Assembly: GCA_016125085.1 (NCBI GenBank)
Contig: WGMM01000005.1
Span: 62,001-126,000 of the forward strand
Direction: 5' to 3'
Source of the DNA: a bacterium
Lineage (GTDB): Bacteria; Planctomycetota; Planctomycetia; Isosphaerales; Isosphaeraceae
Length of the DNA: 64,000 bases
The position numbers and the translations under genes were made by a program. The first letter of the stretch is position 1. Each line of letters starts with the position of its first letter. The notes below the pieces were generated by a model. The model was not told the DNA's origin and searched no databases. It worked only from the letters and a program-made list of their open reading frames with translations. Below are positions 20,639 through 29,202 of the stretch, one piece after another.

Positions 20639-21060
20639 ACGCAAGCACTGAAAATAACCGTCCATCCGCTCCGGGCATCGTCTTGTCCGTCGGCCAGTGC
20701 GGCTTCGATAACGGCCAGATGCGCGAACTGATTCGATCGCTCGATCCGGCACTTGAGCTGCGCGTCGCCGACGACGTCGAAGAAACGATCGACCAGCTCG
20801 CGAGCGCTCAGGGCCTGATCCGACTCGTGCTCGTCAACCGCGTTCTCGATGTCGACGGTTCCAGCGGCATCGACCTGATCCGAAAGATCAGGGCAAGCGC
20901 CGACCGGTTCGGAAACATCCCCCTGATGCTCGTCTCGGACAGGGAGCCCGCCCAGGCCCAGGCCATCGCCGAAGGTGCAATGCCCGGGTTCGGCAAATCG
21001 GCCCTTCGTTCTGCCCAAACACGCGACCGCGTCCGGCAGGCGATCGAATCAGGCGGCTGA
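20635..21060 (+). CDS. Receiver-like (pseudo-REC) domain protein lacking the phospho-acceptor Asp
   Basis: This 141-residue single-domain protein has the length and alternating beta/alpha rhythm of response-regulator receivers. The beta-3 strand reads LIRLVLVNRVLDVDGSSGIDLIRKIR: the acceptor aspartate position is Asn, while the following loop and helix look normal. The beta-5 lysine appears kept in GFGKSAL. The acidic pair after beta-1 is absent (SVGQCGFDN). It should therefore be a phosphorylation-independent pseudo-receiver or a degenerate regulator. It has no output domain and is translationally coupled to a secreted esterase. No histidine kinase is nearby. Confidence 0.75.
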   Translation: MNASTENNRPSAPGIVLSVGQCGFDNGQMRELIRSLDPALELRVADDVEETIDQLASAQGLIRLVLVNRVLDVDGSSGIDLIRKIRASADRFGNIPLMLVSDREPAQAQAIAEGAMPGFGKSALRSAQTRDRVRQAIESGG

Positions 21061-21069
21061 TTTTGGCCT

Positions 21070-22203
21070 TCAGCGTCGTCGCTCAAGTTCGCGGTAAAGT
21101 GCCTCGAAGCGATCCGCCATGTGGCGGACCGTGAATTTTTCGAGGATCATCGTCCGCCCCGCGGCACCCAGCTTTCGGCCCAATTCCGGGTCGGAAATCA
21201 GCCTTTCGAGCTGGCGGGCGAATTCCGTCGAGTCGCCGACCGGAAACCTCAGCCCCGTCACTTCGTGTTCGACCAGTTCGACCGTCCCCGGCGCGGCCGA
21301 CGCGACCACCGGGATCGCCCGTAACTGTGCCTCAAGCAACAGGTTCGGCAGTCCTTCATAGCTCGATGGCAGCACGACGGCATCCGCCGCTTCGTAAAGC
21401 GTGGGCATATCTTCGCGAAGGCCCAGAAATTTCGCCTTGTCGCCCAGGTCCACGTCTCTGGCGAAGGCTTCGAGTTCTCGTCGCAGTGGGCCGTCACCCG
21501 CGATCAGAACGCGAATTTTCGGGTAAAGATGCTGCAGGATATCCGCGGCTTTCAGCAGGTCGATCACGCGCTTCTGTTCGGCCAGCCGACCCGCGAAAAC
21601 CAGTACGGGGCCTTCTTCAGCCAAGATGCCGAGAGAGCGGCGCGCTTCGCTGCGAGCCGCATCGTCCACCGGCCGGGCTTCGTCCGGATCGATGCCCGAA
21701 TGGATCATGCTGAGCAGGTCAGGTGTGATGCCGACTGTGTCTCGATAGAAATCGACGACCGCCTGACTGTTCCCGACCACTGTGTCGCACCAGGTCTGCA
21801 GGCCCCGGTCGATCCGGAAATGCCAGGAGCTCTTCCATAGATCGACGGCCATCTCCGACGCCAGGACGACCGGCCGACCAAGCTTTCGGTTCCCGAACGC
21901 AAGCCTTGCCGCTGCACGTGCATAGGCGTTGCCCGCGAACAGCCAGCTTTGGACGACTTCGAATCGATTCGTCTTCAACCAGCGCTTCAATCTCATCAGG
22001 GCGAACGGGTCGACCTTGAGCGGCTTGCCGATCGTGGTGACGGGGATGCCGCTCGCGTGGAATTCCGGTTCGAGCGGCCCAGATCGCGTCAGCACCGCGA
22101 CCTGAACGTCGTGGCCCCGGCTCTTGAGTTCCCTGCAGAGAAGCAGAAGCTGTTTCTCGGCACCCGACCGGTCCAGCGTCGGTATGATTTGGGCAATCTT
22201 CAT
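21070..22203 (-). CDS. Glycosyltransferase family 4 protein
   Basis: This 377-residue GT-B transferase begins MKIAQIIPTLDRSGAEKQLL, with the glycine/serine-containing loop typical of GT4 N-domains. The C-domain has VLVFAGRLAEQKRVIDLLKA, ADAVVLPSSYEGLPNLLLEA (conserved EGxPxxLLEA donor site) and GLRFPVGDSTEFARQLERL. It probably works on a lipid-linked or surface glycan at the cytoplasmic face. The start at 22203 lies 10 bases after the hemB stop on the same strand, so it is likely cotranscribed with hemB. The 18-residue extension to 22257 would overlap hemB and is rejected. Confidence 0.93.
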   Translation of the reverse strand: MKIAQIIPTLDRSGAEKQLLLLCRELKSRGHDVQVAVLTRSGPLEPEFHASGIPVTTIGKPLKVDPFALMRLKRWLKTNRFEVVQSWLFAGNAYARAAARLAFGNRKLGRPVVLASEMAVDLWKSSWHFRIDRGLQTWCDTVVGNSQAVVDFYRDTVGITPDLLSMIHSGIDPDEARPVDDAARSEARRSLGILAEEGPVLVFAGRLAEQKRVIDLLKAADILQHLYPKIRVLIAGDGPLRRELEAFARDVDLGDKAKFLGLREDMPTLYEAADAVVLPSSYEGLPNLLLEAQLRAIPVVASAAPGTVELVEHEVTGLRFPVGDSTEFARQLERLISDPELGRKLGAAGRTMILEKFTVRHMADRFEALYRELERRR

Positions 22204-22213
22204 CGATTTTCCG

Positions 22214-23230
22214 TCAGATTCCGGGCAGCCCGTCCTCACGCAGCCATCGCGCGGCATCGAGCGCGTGATACGTGATGATCATATCGGCCCCGGCCCGCTT
22301 GAACCCCAACATGGTTTCCAGGACGATCCGCCGCTCGTCGATCCAGCCGTTCGCCGCCGCCGCTTTCACCATCGCGTATTCGCCAGAGACGTTGTAAACC
22401 GCCATCGGCAGGCCGAACCGGTCCTTCGCCCGGGCGAGCACATCCAGATACGGCAGCCCCGGCTTCACCATCAGCATGTCGGCCCCCTCGGCGACATCCA
22501 GCTCCGCTTCGCGCATCGCTTCCCGCACGTTCGCAGGGTCCATCTGATACGTCCGCCGGTCGCCGAACGAGGGCGTACTTTCGGCCGCTTCACGGAAAGG
22601 CCCGTAATAGCCGCTGGCGAACTTGATCGCATACGACATGATCGGAACCAGTTCGAAAGAAGCGGCGTCCAGCCCGCGCCGGATCGCGCGGATCATGCCG
22701 TCCATCATCCCCGAAGGCGCAATGATGTCCGCCCCGGCCCGCGCGTGGCTCACGGCCTGCGCCGCCAGGAGTTCCAGGGTCGCGTCGTTATCCACTTCCT
22801 GCCCGCGCGGCGTTTCCGTCAGTGGCCCGCAGTGGCCGTGACTCGTATATTCGCAAAAACACAGGTCCGTGATCACCAGCGTCTTCGGGCTTAACCGCTT
22901 GATCTTTCGCACGGCTTCCTGAACGATTCCGTCCGCGTTGCATGCGACTTTGCCCGTGTCGTCCTTGGCGGCCGGTATGCCGAACAGAATGACGGCCGGT
23001 ATCCCGAGCGATTCGACCGTGCCGACGATCTCCTCCAGCCGATCCACGGACCATTGGAATTGCCCGGGCATGGAGCCGATTTCGTTCTTCACGTTCGAGC
23101 CGTGGCGGACGAAAATGGGATAGATCAGATCATCGATCCGCAAATGCGTTTCCCGCACCATCGCACGAAGCGTTTCGCTCGTACGCAGTCGTCGCATGCG
23201 TGTCGTGGGAAAAAGGGGCTGATTCGGCAT
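22214..23230 (-). CDS. hemB: Porphobilinogen synthase (delta-aminolevulinic acid dehydratase)
   Basis: This 338-residue enzyme condenses two 5-aminolevulinate molecules to porphobilinogen in the cytoplasm, the first common tetrapyrrole step. It has the N-terminal [17 protein letters not shown] arm, the metal-site segment [15 protein letters not shown] with three cysteines (zinc-type), the lysine-containing [17 protein letters not shown], and the Schiff-base loop [12 protein letters not shown]. Length is normal. It leads a two-gene unit with the GT4 gene. No other haem genes are adjacent; a siroheme-type dehydrogenase lies 24 kb away. Confidence 0.97.
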   Translation of the reverse strand: MPNQPLFPTTRMRRLRTSETLRAMVRETHLRIDDLIYPIFVRHGSNVKNEIGSMPGQFQWSVDRLEEIVGTVESLGIPAVILFGIPAAKDDTGKVACNADGIVQEAVRKIKRLSPKTLVITDLCFCEYTSHGHCGPLTETPRGQEVDNDATLELLAAQAVSHARAGADIIAPSGMMDGMIRAIRRGLDAASFELVPIMSYAIKFASGYYGPFREAAESTPSFGDRRTYQMDPANVREAMREAELDVAEGADMLMVKPGLPYLDVLARAKDRFGLPMAVYNVSGEYAMVKAAAANGWIDERRIVLETMLGFKRAGADMIITYHALDAARWLREDGLPGI

Positions 23231-23321
23231 CGTTCTCGCTCATCGCATAAGGGGGCTCTGACAGGCATCTTGATCATTCGAGATACCGTACCGTCTGGTC
23301 GATTTCGCCAGCCCGGAGTTT

Positions 23322-24647
23322 TCATTTCGCCACGGTTTCGGCTGACTTCAGCCCCGCGGTGTTGATCGACCTGACCGCGTATTTCGGCTTCCCGGCTTTT
23401 GTCACCCGATCGACGAAAGTCATCTCGGCCAGCGGCTCGCGCGGAGTATCATGATAACTCATGCCCTGAAACAGCGGCTTTCCGAAAGGATTCGCCGGTT
23501 TTTCGGGCAACCGGGCGATCACTTCATCGCCGTTGCGAATTTCGAATCCGGCCAGGCCGCTTTCCAGGTCGGCTTCCGCGGACCACTTCAATTTCCGATG
23601 GCCGTCAGCGTCTTGTTCGACCGTCACTTCCACAGGTGCAGGAGGGGGAGTATCGTCGGCAACGCTGCCCGTCTTGACGTACGAAGCCCAGATCGCGGCG
23701 AACCGACCATCCGGCAGCCAGATCGCATTTTTCCCATGATCTTTCGATTCCCCAGCAGGCAAGGGGGGCGACTCCCAGGTTTCGGCGAACCGTGCATCGG
23801 TCAGGTTCACGGGCTTCAGTTCATTTCCAGCTGCGCCCAGCCGCATCTTCAGGCATGCATCGAAGAACGGGATGGCCATATAGCGTGAATCGCCGCATTC
23901 GTGGCTGGTTTTCGGGTCGGGCGCGAAGCCGATCGGGGCACCTTTCGCCCGATATGCCTGGAACATGGCCTCGGAACCGGTCCAAGCTCCGGCGAATCGC
24001 TTGTCGTCGCGCTCCTTCAGCCCCGGGTTGCACATCGTCGGAATGCCGTAAGCCGCTTGCGGAATTTCGGGTTTGGGAATTTCGCCTTTCTCCCACGCCG
24101 CGAAAGCCGTGCCGCTGCGCAGCCAGACGGCCACGATCCGCTCCGGATCCGAAGCCATCATCAGGCTCGACCAGAACGCACCGCCGGAATGGCCCCATAA
24201 GCACCAGGGAACGCTCGCCAGTTCCGGATGCCCCGATTTTTCGGCAAGGTCCTTGAGCGCCTGCAGGAATCGATCCCGCGATCCGTTCCGCGGATCGCAC
24301 CACTGGCGGCAATCCTGCCCGTCCGCCTGTTCGAACGACGGGCCAAGCAAGGCGCAGTTCCACTTTTTCGCCAGTGCCTGCCAGTGCAGGTCATCGGCCG
24401 CCGTCCTGCCGCCTTCGCAGGCGCCTTTGCCGCAGCCGTGCTGATGCACGATCACGCCCCGGAGCTGTTCGACACCGGAGGGTATCCAGACTCGATACGT
24501 CACGCCATAAACGAGTTCGCCAGGCTTCTGCGATGGCTCATACCGTACCGAATGGATCGCACCCCGATCCCCGGCCCGGGCTCCGGCCTGGAAAATTCCG
24601 AACGTACCGAGAATTCCGCAAATCAAAATCGGCGTGAGGCGACACAT
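23322..24647 (-). CDS. Secreted alpha/beta-hydrolase-fold protein
   Basis: This 441-residue protein has a signal peptide (MCRLTPILICGILGTFGIFQAGARA). The hydrolase core includes GVIVHQHGCGKGACEGG, a nucleophile elbow WGHSGGAFWSSLMM and a later acid/His region around PKTSHECGDSRYMAIPFFDA. Several cysteines (HGCGKGAC, DGQDCRQWCDP) suggest disulfides, consistent with export. The C-terminal ~110 residues look like a fibronectin-III-like module (PPPAPVEVTVEQDADGHRKL, GLAGFEIRNGDEVIARL). The substrate is unknown. Similar planctomycete proteins are annotated only as hypothetical or as hydrolases. Confidence 0.8.
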   Translation of the reverse strand: MCRLTPILICGILGTFGIFQAGARAGDRGAIHSVRYEPSQKPGELVYGVTYRVWIPSGVEQLRGVIVHQHGCGKGACEGGRTAADDLHWQALAKKWNCALLGPSFEQADGQDCRQWCDPRNGSRDRFLQALKDLAEKSGHPELASVPWCLWGHSGGAFWSSLMMASDPERIVAVWLRSGTAFAAWEKGEIPKPEIPQAAYGIPTMCNPGLKERDDKRFAGAWTGSEAMFQAYRAKGAPIGFAPDPKTSHECGDSRYMAIPFFDACLKMRLGAAGNELKPVNLTDARFAETWESPPLPAGESKDHGKNAIWLPDGRFAAIWASYVKTGSVADDTPPPAPVEVTVEQDADGHRKLKWSAEADLESGLAGFEIRNGDEVIARLPEKPANPFGKPLFQGMSYHDTPREPLAEMTFVDRVTKAGKPKYAVRSINTAGLKSAETVAK

Positions 24648-25012
24648 GGCAGCTTCCTGAGTTTCCAGGTCCGGGCGAATCGGCGATTCGGATCCGAATT
24701 ATCGCCGTTCACCATCCCAGGGGCAACCTCGTCACGGAATTCAGGGGCAAAAGGAAAGCGACCAGCGATTCCGTAGCCCGGGGACTCGACGAAGCCGTAT
24801 CGATCCGGCCCTGGCCGCCTGAATTCCGGCCCAGATCGATCGACTTCGAAATTCGACACCTGGGCAAAGATTGCGGGTCCGGGCGGTTCTCATCGACTCC
24901 TTTCAGCCTGATTTCGCTTTTCGAAGAGCAGATCCGCATTTTTACGGGAAAGTAATCCCTGATACAGGATCACCTCCTTCGCAATATCCTATTGATCAAG
25001 GAACCTCGCGTC
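24648..25012. other. Gene-free region upstream of the NAxKHG protein gene
   Basis: This 365-base divergent intergenic region has no supportable gene. A short GTAGCCCGGGGACTCGACGA stretch near 24775 loosely resembles the repeat at 56121-56345, but I do not count it as a copy. Confidence 0.5.
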
Positions 25013-26605
25013 ATGCAACCCCGGCCCGAATCGACCGATTCCGACTTCGACAAGCCCGCTGCCCCGAACCCTGCGGCGAATGCTCTCAAGCATGGCTTTT
25101 GTGCCTCGAAAATCCTTTCGCCCGAGACGCTCGCCCGGGCCGATGCCATTCGCGACGAACTCGCCAAAATCCACGAACCCTGGTCCGCTGAAGAAGATGA
25201 CGCCATCGCCCAGCTTGCCCTGGCCAGGGCCCAGCAATTCGATCTCGAACTTGCCATGCACCGCAAAGCCACCGACGAAAAGGCCCGTGCCGCCGAGCTT
25301 TACGAGCGAACCGCCCAGGATCGGTTCCATGCCGATCTCGCCCGGTTCCGTGAAAATCCCGCACTTTTTGGCAGCCTTCCCGGCATGACCTGGCACGGGG
25401 CCGACTGGCTCGAAAAGCTCTGGCGGCAGATCGCGGGCGAACTTGCCCCCGACCCGGCCGGGAACTCCGCCTGCCTTCCGTTCGCTCTCGCTTGCGAGGC
25501 GGCCGCCGCCCTCGGCAGTCCATGGCAGGTCGATCTCGCCGACGCTGAAGCCGGCTGGTTCATGGCCCGCTGGATCCGAATCGCTCCTGACCCCGATGCC
25601 GCGCTTGAACTTTGGGTCGATCGATCGAAGGCCCTCGACGGCCTGAAGTTCGCCCGGTCAAGAGCGAAAAAGTTCCTCGACCAGGCACCGGCCGACCCGG
25701 GTGAGGCCGCCACCGAACTCGCCGCAAGAACGAACCGCGAATACGAACGCTGGTCATTGCAGGCCAGGGCTTTACGTACGAATTACGAAACGGCCCGCGA
25801 CACCGCCGCCGAAGCCGCCGTCGGCACAGGCTCAGGCGATGCCCGGCTCGAAAAGGAATTCCGCCTTCTTTCACGGTATCTGACCAGCGCGCGGAACCGG
25901 GCGGACCGTCTGCAGCGCCGGCTCGACGGCTTGAAAAAGGACCGCAAGGCATTGGCATACCGGGCCCAGCGCGACGCCGAACGGGAGGCTCGCAAATTGA
26001 AAAAGGCCAGCGAAAAGGCCATGCGGCAGTTCGAGTGCGAATCCGCCCGGATCGAGCGTGAACGCGCCGCATTCTACGCTTCGCCGGAATCTCCCGAATA
26101 CGAAAACGATGAGCTGGATTCCCGGGCTGGGGAATTCGCCGCTTGTGCTTACGATCCAGGTATGAAGTCGATGAACACGTCGTCCGAAGGGACCGGCATC
26201 TACGACCCGCCCGGGCCAGGAGTCGCGATGCAAGATTTCGAAAAATCGCATGATACGTGCGAATTACGAAACGACATTCCGGCCGACGATGGTGCCGACG
26301 ATAGTGCGGCCGATAACGGGAATCGCACGGCGAAACCGGCTGCGGAAGAGGAACGTGGCGGGGCGGCCTGGCTCGAAAGGACCACGCCGCTCAAGGATCG
26401 CGTCCGGATGATGCGATATCGCGACTGGTCCGATCCGCGTGAGGTGTTCGATGACGAGGCCGATCTTCTGAAGCAGATCGTCGCCCTGCCCGAATCATTC
26501 GAGCGGGAATTCACTATTCAGGCCTTTTTCGGCTCAGCGAAAGTGATGCGGCGATGCTGGAAGGCGTATTGCTCCTGGGCCATGCCTGAATCGCAGGCCC
26601 GGTGA
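25013..26605 (+). CDS. Conserved hypothetical protein with N-terminal NALKHG motif
   Basis: I do not recognise a functional family for this 530-residue protein. The N-terminus (NPAANALKHGFCASKILSPE) has the N-A-x-K-H-G motif seen in many planctomycete hypothetical proteins and in some terminase-small-subunit-like proteins. The middle is highly charged and helical, with likely coiled coil near residues 250-350 (RAQRDAEREARKLKKASEKA). The C-terminus (LKDRVRMMRYRDWSDP, then AFFGSAKVMRRCWKAYCSWA) looks like a separate conserved block. The start at 25013 has AAGGA nine bases upstream; the TTG at 24992 is less likely. It is soluble and has no signal peptide. A nucleic-acid role is conceivable but not shown. 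Confidence 0.75.
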   Translation: MQPRPESTDSDFDKPAAPNPAANALKHGFCASKILSPETLARADAIRDELAKIHEPWSAEEDDAIAQLALARAQQFDLELAMHRKATDEKARAAELYERTAQDRFHADLARFRENPALFGSLPGMTWHGADWLEKLWRQIAGELAPDPAGNSACLPFALACEAAAALGSPWQVDLADAEAGWFMARWIRIAPDPDAALELWVDRSKALDGLKFARSRAKKFLDQAPADPGEAATELAARTNREYERWSLQARALRTNYETARDTAAEAAVGTGSGDARLEKEFRLLSRYLTSARNRADRLQRRLDGLKKDRKALAYRAQRDAEREARKLKKASEKAMRQFECESARIERERAAFYASPESPEYENDELDSRAGEFAACAYDPGMKSMNTSSEGTGIYDPPGPGVAMQDFEKSHDTCELRNDIPADDGADDSAADNGNRTAKPAAEEERGGAAWLERTTPLKDRVRMMRYRDWSDPREVFDDEADLLKQIVALPESFEREFTIQAFFGSAKVMRRCWKAYCSWAMPESQAR

Positions 26606-26636
26606 TCGGCACGGGGTGAGCCATTCGCCCCGCCGA
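26606..26636. terminator. Possible hairpin terminator between convergent genes
   Basis: ATCGG-CA-CGGGG pairs with CCCCGCCGAT with a two-base bulge directly after the stop at 26605. There is no T-run, so termination is uncertain. Confidence 0.3.
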
Positions 26637-26730
26637 TTCGCCGGCCGGGAGATTGTCCCGAATTTCTGGCGCTCTTTGACAATCCGGTCGAATCTGGGTG
26701 TTCGAACGTGCCCGGCGGCTTGCGCGGCAT

Positions 26731-27762
26731 TCAGGCGAATCGGCTGGCGAGCCGTTTCATCGTGTCCTCGAACCGGTCGGCGGCGGCTTCGAAATCGACT
26801 TTCATCGGTTTGACTGTCGCCGGGCTTTCGACTTTCGGGGATTTCCGGGCCCTGGCGGATACCGGAATCTGGCCGCTGGGGCCTTCCGAGAGCCTCGTCT
26901 CTGTATCCGGGCGATAGAGCCAGTCGATCGCTCTTCTGGCGGCTTGGGGATTCGGCGAATTTTTCACGATCGCCAGTGTGTTCGGCAGAAACAGGGTCCC
27001 AAAGCCTTCGCCGGTCGTGTCGGGATAAACGATATCGACGGGATGCCCCTGGGCGGCCATGACGAGGGCGTCGTCGGTATCGGTCAGGCCGAAGGCGAGA
27101 TGTCCGGCGGCGACGGCTTCGGCGACCGGCTTGTTGCCCGCCAGAACCTGAACCTGATTCGCGACAAGACCGTCGAAATAACGGTCCGCACGATCCGAAC
27201 CCCACTGAGCATACAGACAGGCCGCGTGTGTGGCCGTCGTTCCGAAAAACGGCTTGGCGATACCGCACTTGCCGCGCCATCGCGGATCGGCCAGGTCTCT
27301 GATCGAAGATGGCTTGCGGTCGTTCGGGAACGCACGGCGATCGAGGATGAGCACCCGTGCTCGTGCGGCGAACCCGAACCAGAAACCTTGAGGATCCCGA
27401 TACTCCGGCGGAAAGTCCCCGGCGTGTTCAGGCCGATAGCTCGCCAGCAGGCCGGCCCGCTTGAGCCGGATCGTGTTGATGATCTCATTGTTCCAGAAAA
27501 TGTCGGCCCGAGGCCTGGACGCTTCGGATCGAATCAGGTTCGTCAGGCCGATCGTCTTGGTGCTTTCCACGTCGAACTTCGAGCGGACACGCACCCCCGA
27601 CTCCCGTTCGAAGTCGTTCAGAACCGGCTCGGAGAATTCGCGATCGAGCGCCACGTAAGCTGTGAGCGACGAATCGAAGGCGGCCTTTGCGACTCGAGAG
27701 GCTGAAACGGCGATCGCGAGTGACGAGACCGTGCCAATGAATTTTCGGCGCGTGTTCTTCAT
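26731..27762 (-). CDS. Extracellular solute-binding protein (Fe3+/thiamine/spermidine type), Tat leader
   Basis: This 343-residue periplasmic binding protein begins MKNTRRKFIGTVSSLAIAVS, a twin-arginine leader. The mature part has the family pattern SSLTAYVALDREFSEPVLNDF, then GVRVRSKFDVESTKTIGLTN, PRADIFWNNEIINTIRLK and LAIVKNSPNPQAARRAIDWLY. This matches periplasmic binding proteins of ferric iron, putrescine and similar ABC importers. No permease or ATPase gene adjoins it, so it is an orphan or works with a distant transporter. Start 27762 is chosen because it begins the Tat leader; the extension to 27855 would overlap the DUF486 gene. Confidence 0.88.
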   Translation of the reverse strand: MKNTRRKFIGTVSSLAIAVSASRVAKAAFDSSLTAYVALDREFSEPVLNDFERESGVRVRSKFDVESTKTIGLTNLIRSEASRPRADIFWNNEIINTIRLKRAGLLASYRPEHAGDFPPEYRDPQGFWFGFAARARVLILDRRAFPNDRKPSSIRDLADPRWRGKCGIAKPFFGTTATHAACLYAQWGSDRADRYFDGLVANQVQVLAGNKPVAEAVAAGHLAFGLTDTDDALVMAAQGHPVDIVYPDTTGEGFGTLFLPNTLAIVKNSPNPQAARRAIDWLYRPDTETRLSEGPSGQIPVSARARKSPKVESPATVKPMKVDFEAAADRFEDTMKRLASRFA

Positions 27763-27815
27763 GATGAAGTCTGCCCTGCGGTCATCAGGATTCGATTCGG
27801 AGCCTCCCGAACTCC

Positions 27816-28157
27816 TCAAGCCCGAAAGATGAACCAGACGGCACCCATCATACAAAAACCGGCGTAAAGATAGTTCCAGCTCAAATTCTCTCGCAGATAA
27901 AACACGGCGAAAGGAACGAAAACGGAAAGGCTGATGACTTCCTGCAATATCTTCAACTGACCCACCGAGAGGGTCTTATGACCGATCCTGTTGGCAGGGA
28001 CCTGGATCAGGTATTCGAACAGGGCCACGCCCCAGCTTGCCAATGCCGCGATCCACCATCGCGTGTCCTTGAACGACTTGAGATGTCCGTACCAGGCATA
28101 AGTCATGAACATGTTGGAAATCGTCAGCAGGACGATCGTCTTGAAGACTGAATTCAT
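27816..28157 (-). CDS. DMT-superfamily DUF486 small membrane protein
   Basis: This 113-residue protein has four membrane helices. The start MNSVFKTIVLLTISNMFMTYAWYGHLK (quoted in part) and WWIAALASWGVALFEYLIQVPANRIG match DUF486 closely, as do LKILQEVISLSVFVPFAV and the terminal YAGFCMMGAVWFIFRA. Its length is normal for the family. The transport substrate of DUF486 proteins is unknown. The start was chosen by alignment to the family; 52 more residues could be read upstream but are non-homologous. It lies 53 bases upstream of the solute-binding protein on the same strand. Confidence 0.9.
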   Translation of the reverse strand: MNSVFKTIVLLTISNMFMTYAWYGHLKSFKDTRWWIAALASWGVALFEYLIQVPANRIGHKTLSVGQLKILQEVISLSVFVPFAVFYLRENLSWNYLYAGFCMMGAVWFIFRA

Positions 28158-28278
28158 GGCATGGCAATCGATGGAGGTCGGAAAAAAATGTGCGGCCCCC
28201 TTCCGGGAAGCCGCAATCATGACTGAGTCGATGACGGATTCGAACGCTTGACGCGATCGCGTGACATGGAGATCGCCG

Positions 28279-28740
28279 TCAGTTCGATTCCGGATCGAAC
28301 TCGTAATCCTCATCCTCGTCGTCGTCGTCTTCGTCGTAGTCCGATTCCATCATTTCCTGGACTTCCTCAGCACAGTTCTTCAGCGCCTTGAGGATCCGGT
28401 CGAACGCACCGCGGAATGTGTCGAAAGGTTCGAAGAACTGCTCGACAGCGACGACGATGTGACGGCTCGGCAAGGTGATGACCTTCACGCCGCTATGTTT
28501 CGCCATGCAGTCATTGGCGACCTGAAGCGCCAGGATCAGTTCCGAGTCGTCTTCTTCTTCATGATCGGAGCGCCAGGCGAACCCGAACAGCTTGAGAACC
28601 TGAGGATCTTCTTCGTCAGGATGAATGAAGAGAGGATAGCCGTCGAACTCGAACATGATATCGCCCTCCTCGTCGATCGAGGGATCGTACCCTGAGTTCC
28701 GGAGGTGGCTGGCGATGATTTCGGTTTTCGATGCAGACAT
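28279..28740 (-). CDS. YbjN-like domain protein with acidic C-terminal tail
   Basis: This 153-residue cytoplasmic protein begins MSASKTEIIASHLRNSGYDP, followed by EEGDIMFEFDGYPLFIHPDEEDP and ALQVANDCMAKHSGVKVITL. That pattern matches the YbjN / type III secretion chaperone-like fold. After a helix (FRGAFDRILKALKNCAEEVQ) it ends in a run of about 25 mostly Asp/Glu residues. The function is unknown, but related proteins are thought to act as chaperones or regulators. The start at 28740 omits a non-conserved 17-residue extension. Confidence 0.75.
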   Translation of the reverse strand: MSASKTEIIASHLRNSGYDPSIDEEGDIMFEFDGYPLFIHPDEEDPQVLKLFGFAWRSDHEEEDDSELILALQVANDCMAKHSGVKVITLPSRHIVVAVEQFFEPFDTFRGAFDRILKALKNCAEEVQEMMESDYDEDDDDEDEDYEFDPESN

Positions 28741-29202
28741 GGTCGAGTCGCAGTCCTGTGCCTGGCTTCGGATCGAAATGGAGCAGTTCATCGTATCGAC
28801 AGGACTGGTTCGAAAATCACGGTCGAACCGGTACGTCTTGAACGATGTCTGCGATGTTCACCAGATTTTACGGAGAATCCCACGTATGGCAAGCATCGAA
28901 TCCCCGTCGCCGCACTCGAATCGAACTGGATCGGATCGAGCGACTTCCGATACGCTCGCTCGAGGCTTCTTTTTCCATCGATTTCACGCTCGAACCGGTA
29001 CTTTCCGGAATCGTGCCGCAAACGCGTGCACTTCCTGTATCTTGAAATCGGAGCCTGAAATACGTTAAATTCAGGTCTCATGAATCACGCTTTCGGCAAG
29101 TTTTCGTTCAATCGAACGAGCCTGTCGTGTCGATGCCTGAATCTGACCGACGTCGAACGCGTTCGTCTGACTTTTCCCAGAGATTCGGAGTCCAACGTAT
29201 CC
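28741..29202. other. Divergent intergenic region, YbjN-like gene / aldolase
   Basis: This 462-base region has no supportable gene. A sigma-70-like promoter for the aldolase can be proposed at 29042-29070. Confidence 0.5.
29042..29070 (+). promoter_or_regulatory. Candidate sigma-70 promoter of the aldolase gene
   Basis: TTGAAA (29042-29047) and TTAAAT (29065-29070) are separated by 17 bases, matching five and four of six consensus positions. It lies about 130 bases upstream of the chosen start. This is by-eye evidence only. Confidence 0.4.

Noticed and set aside
24770..24800. Possible second copy of the 56-kb repeat
   Set aside because: Only a short GC-rich word is shared (TAGCCCGGGG); no inverted pair is present.
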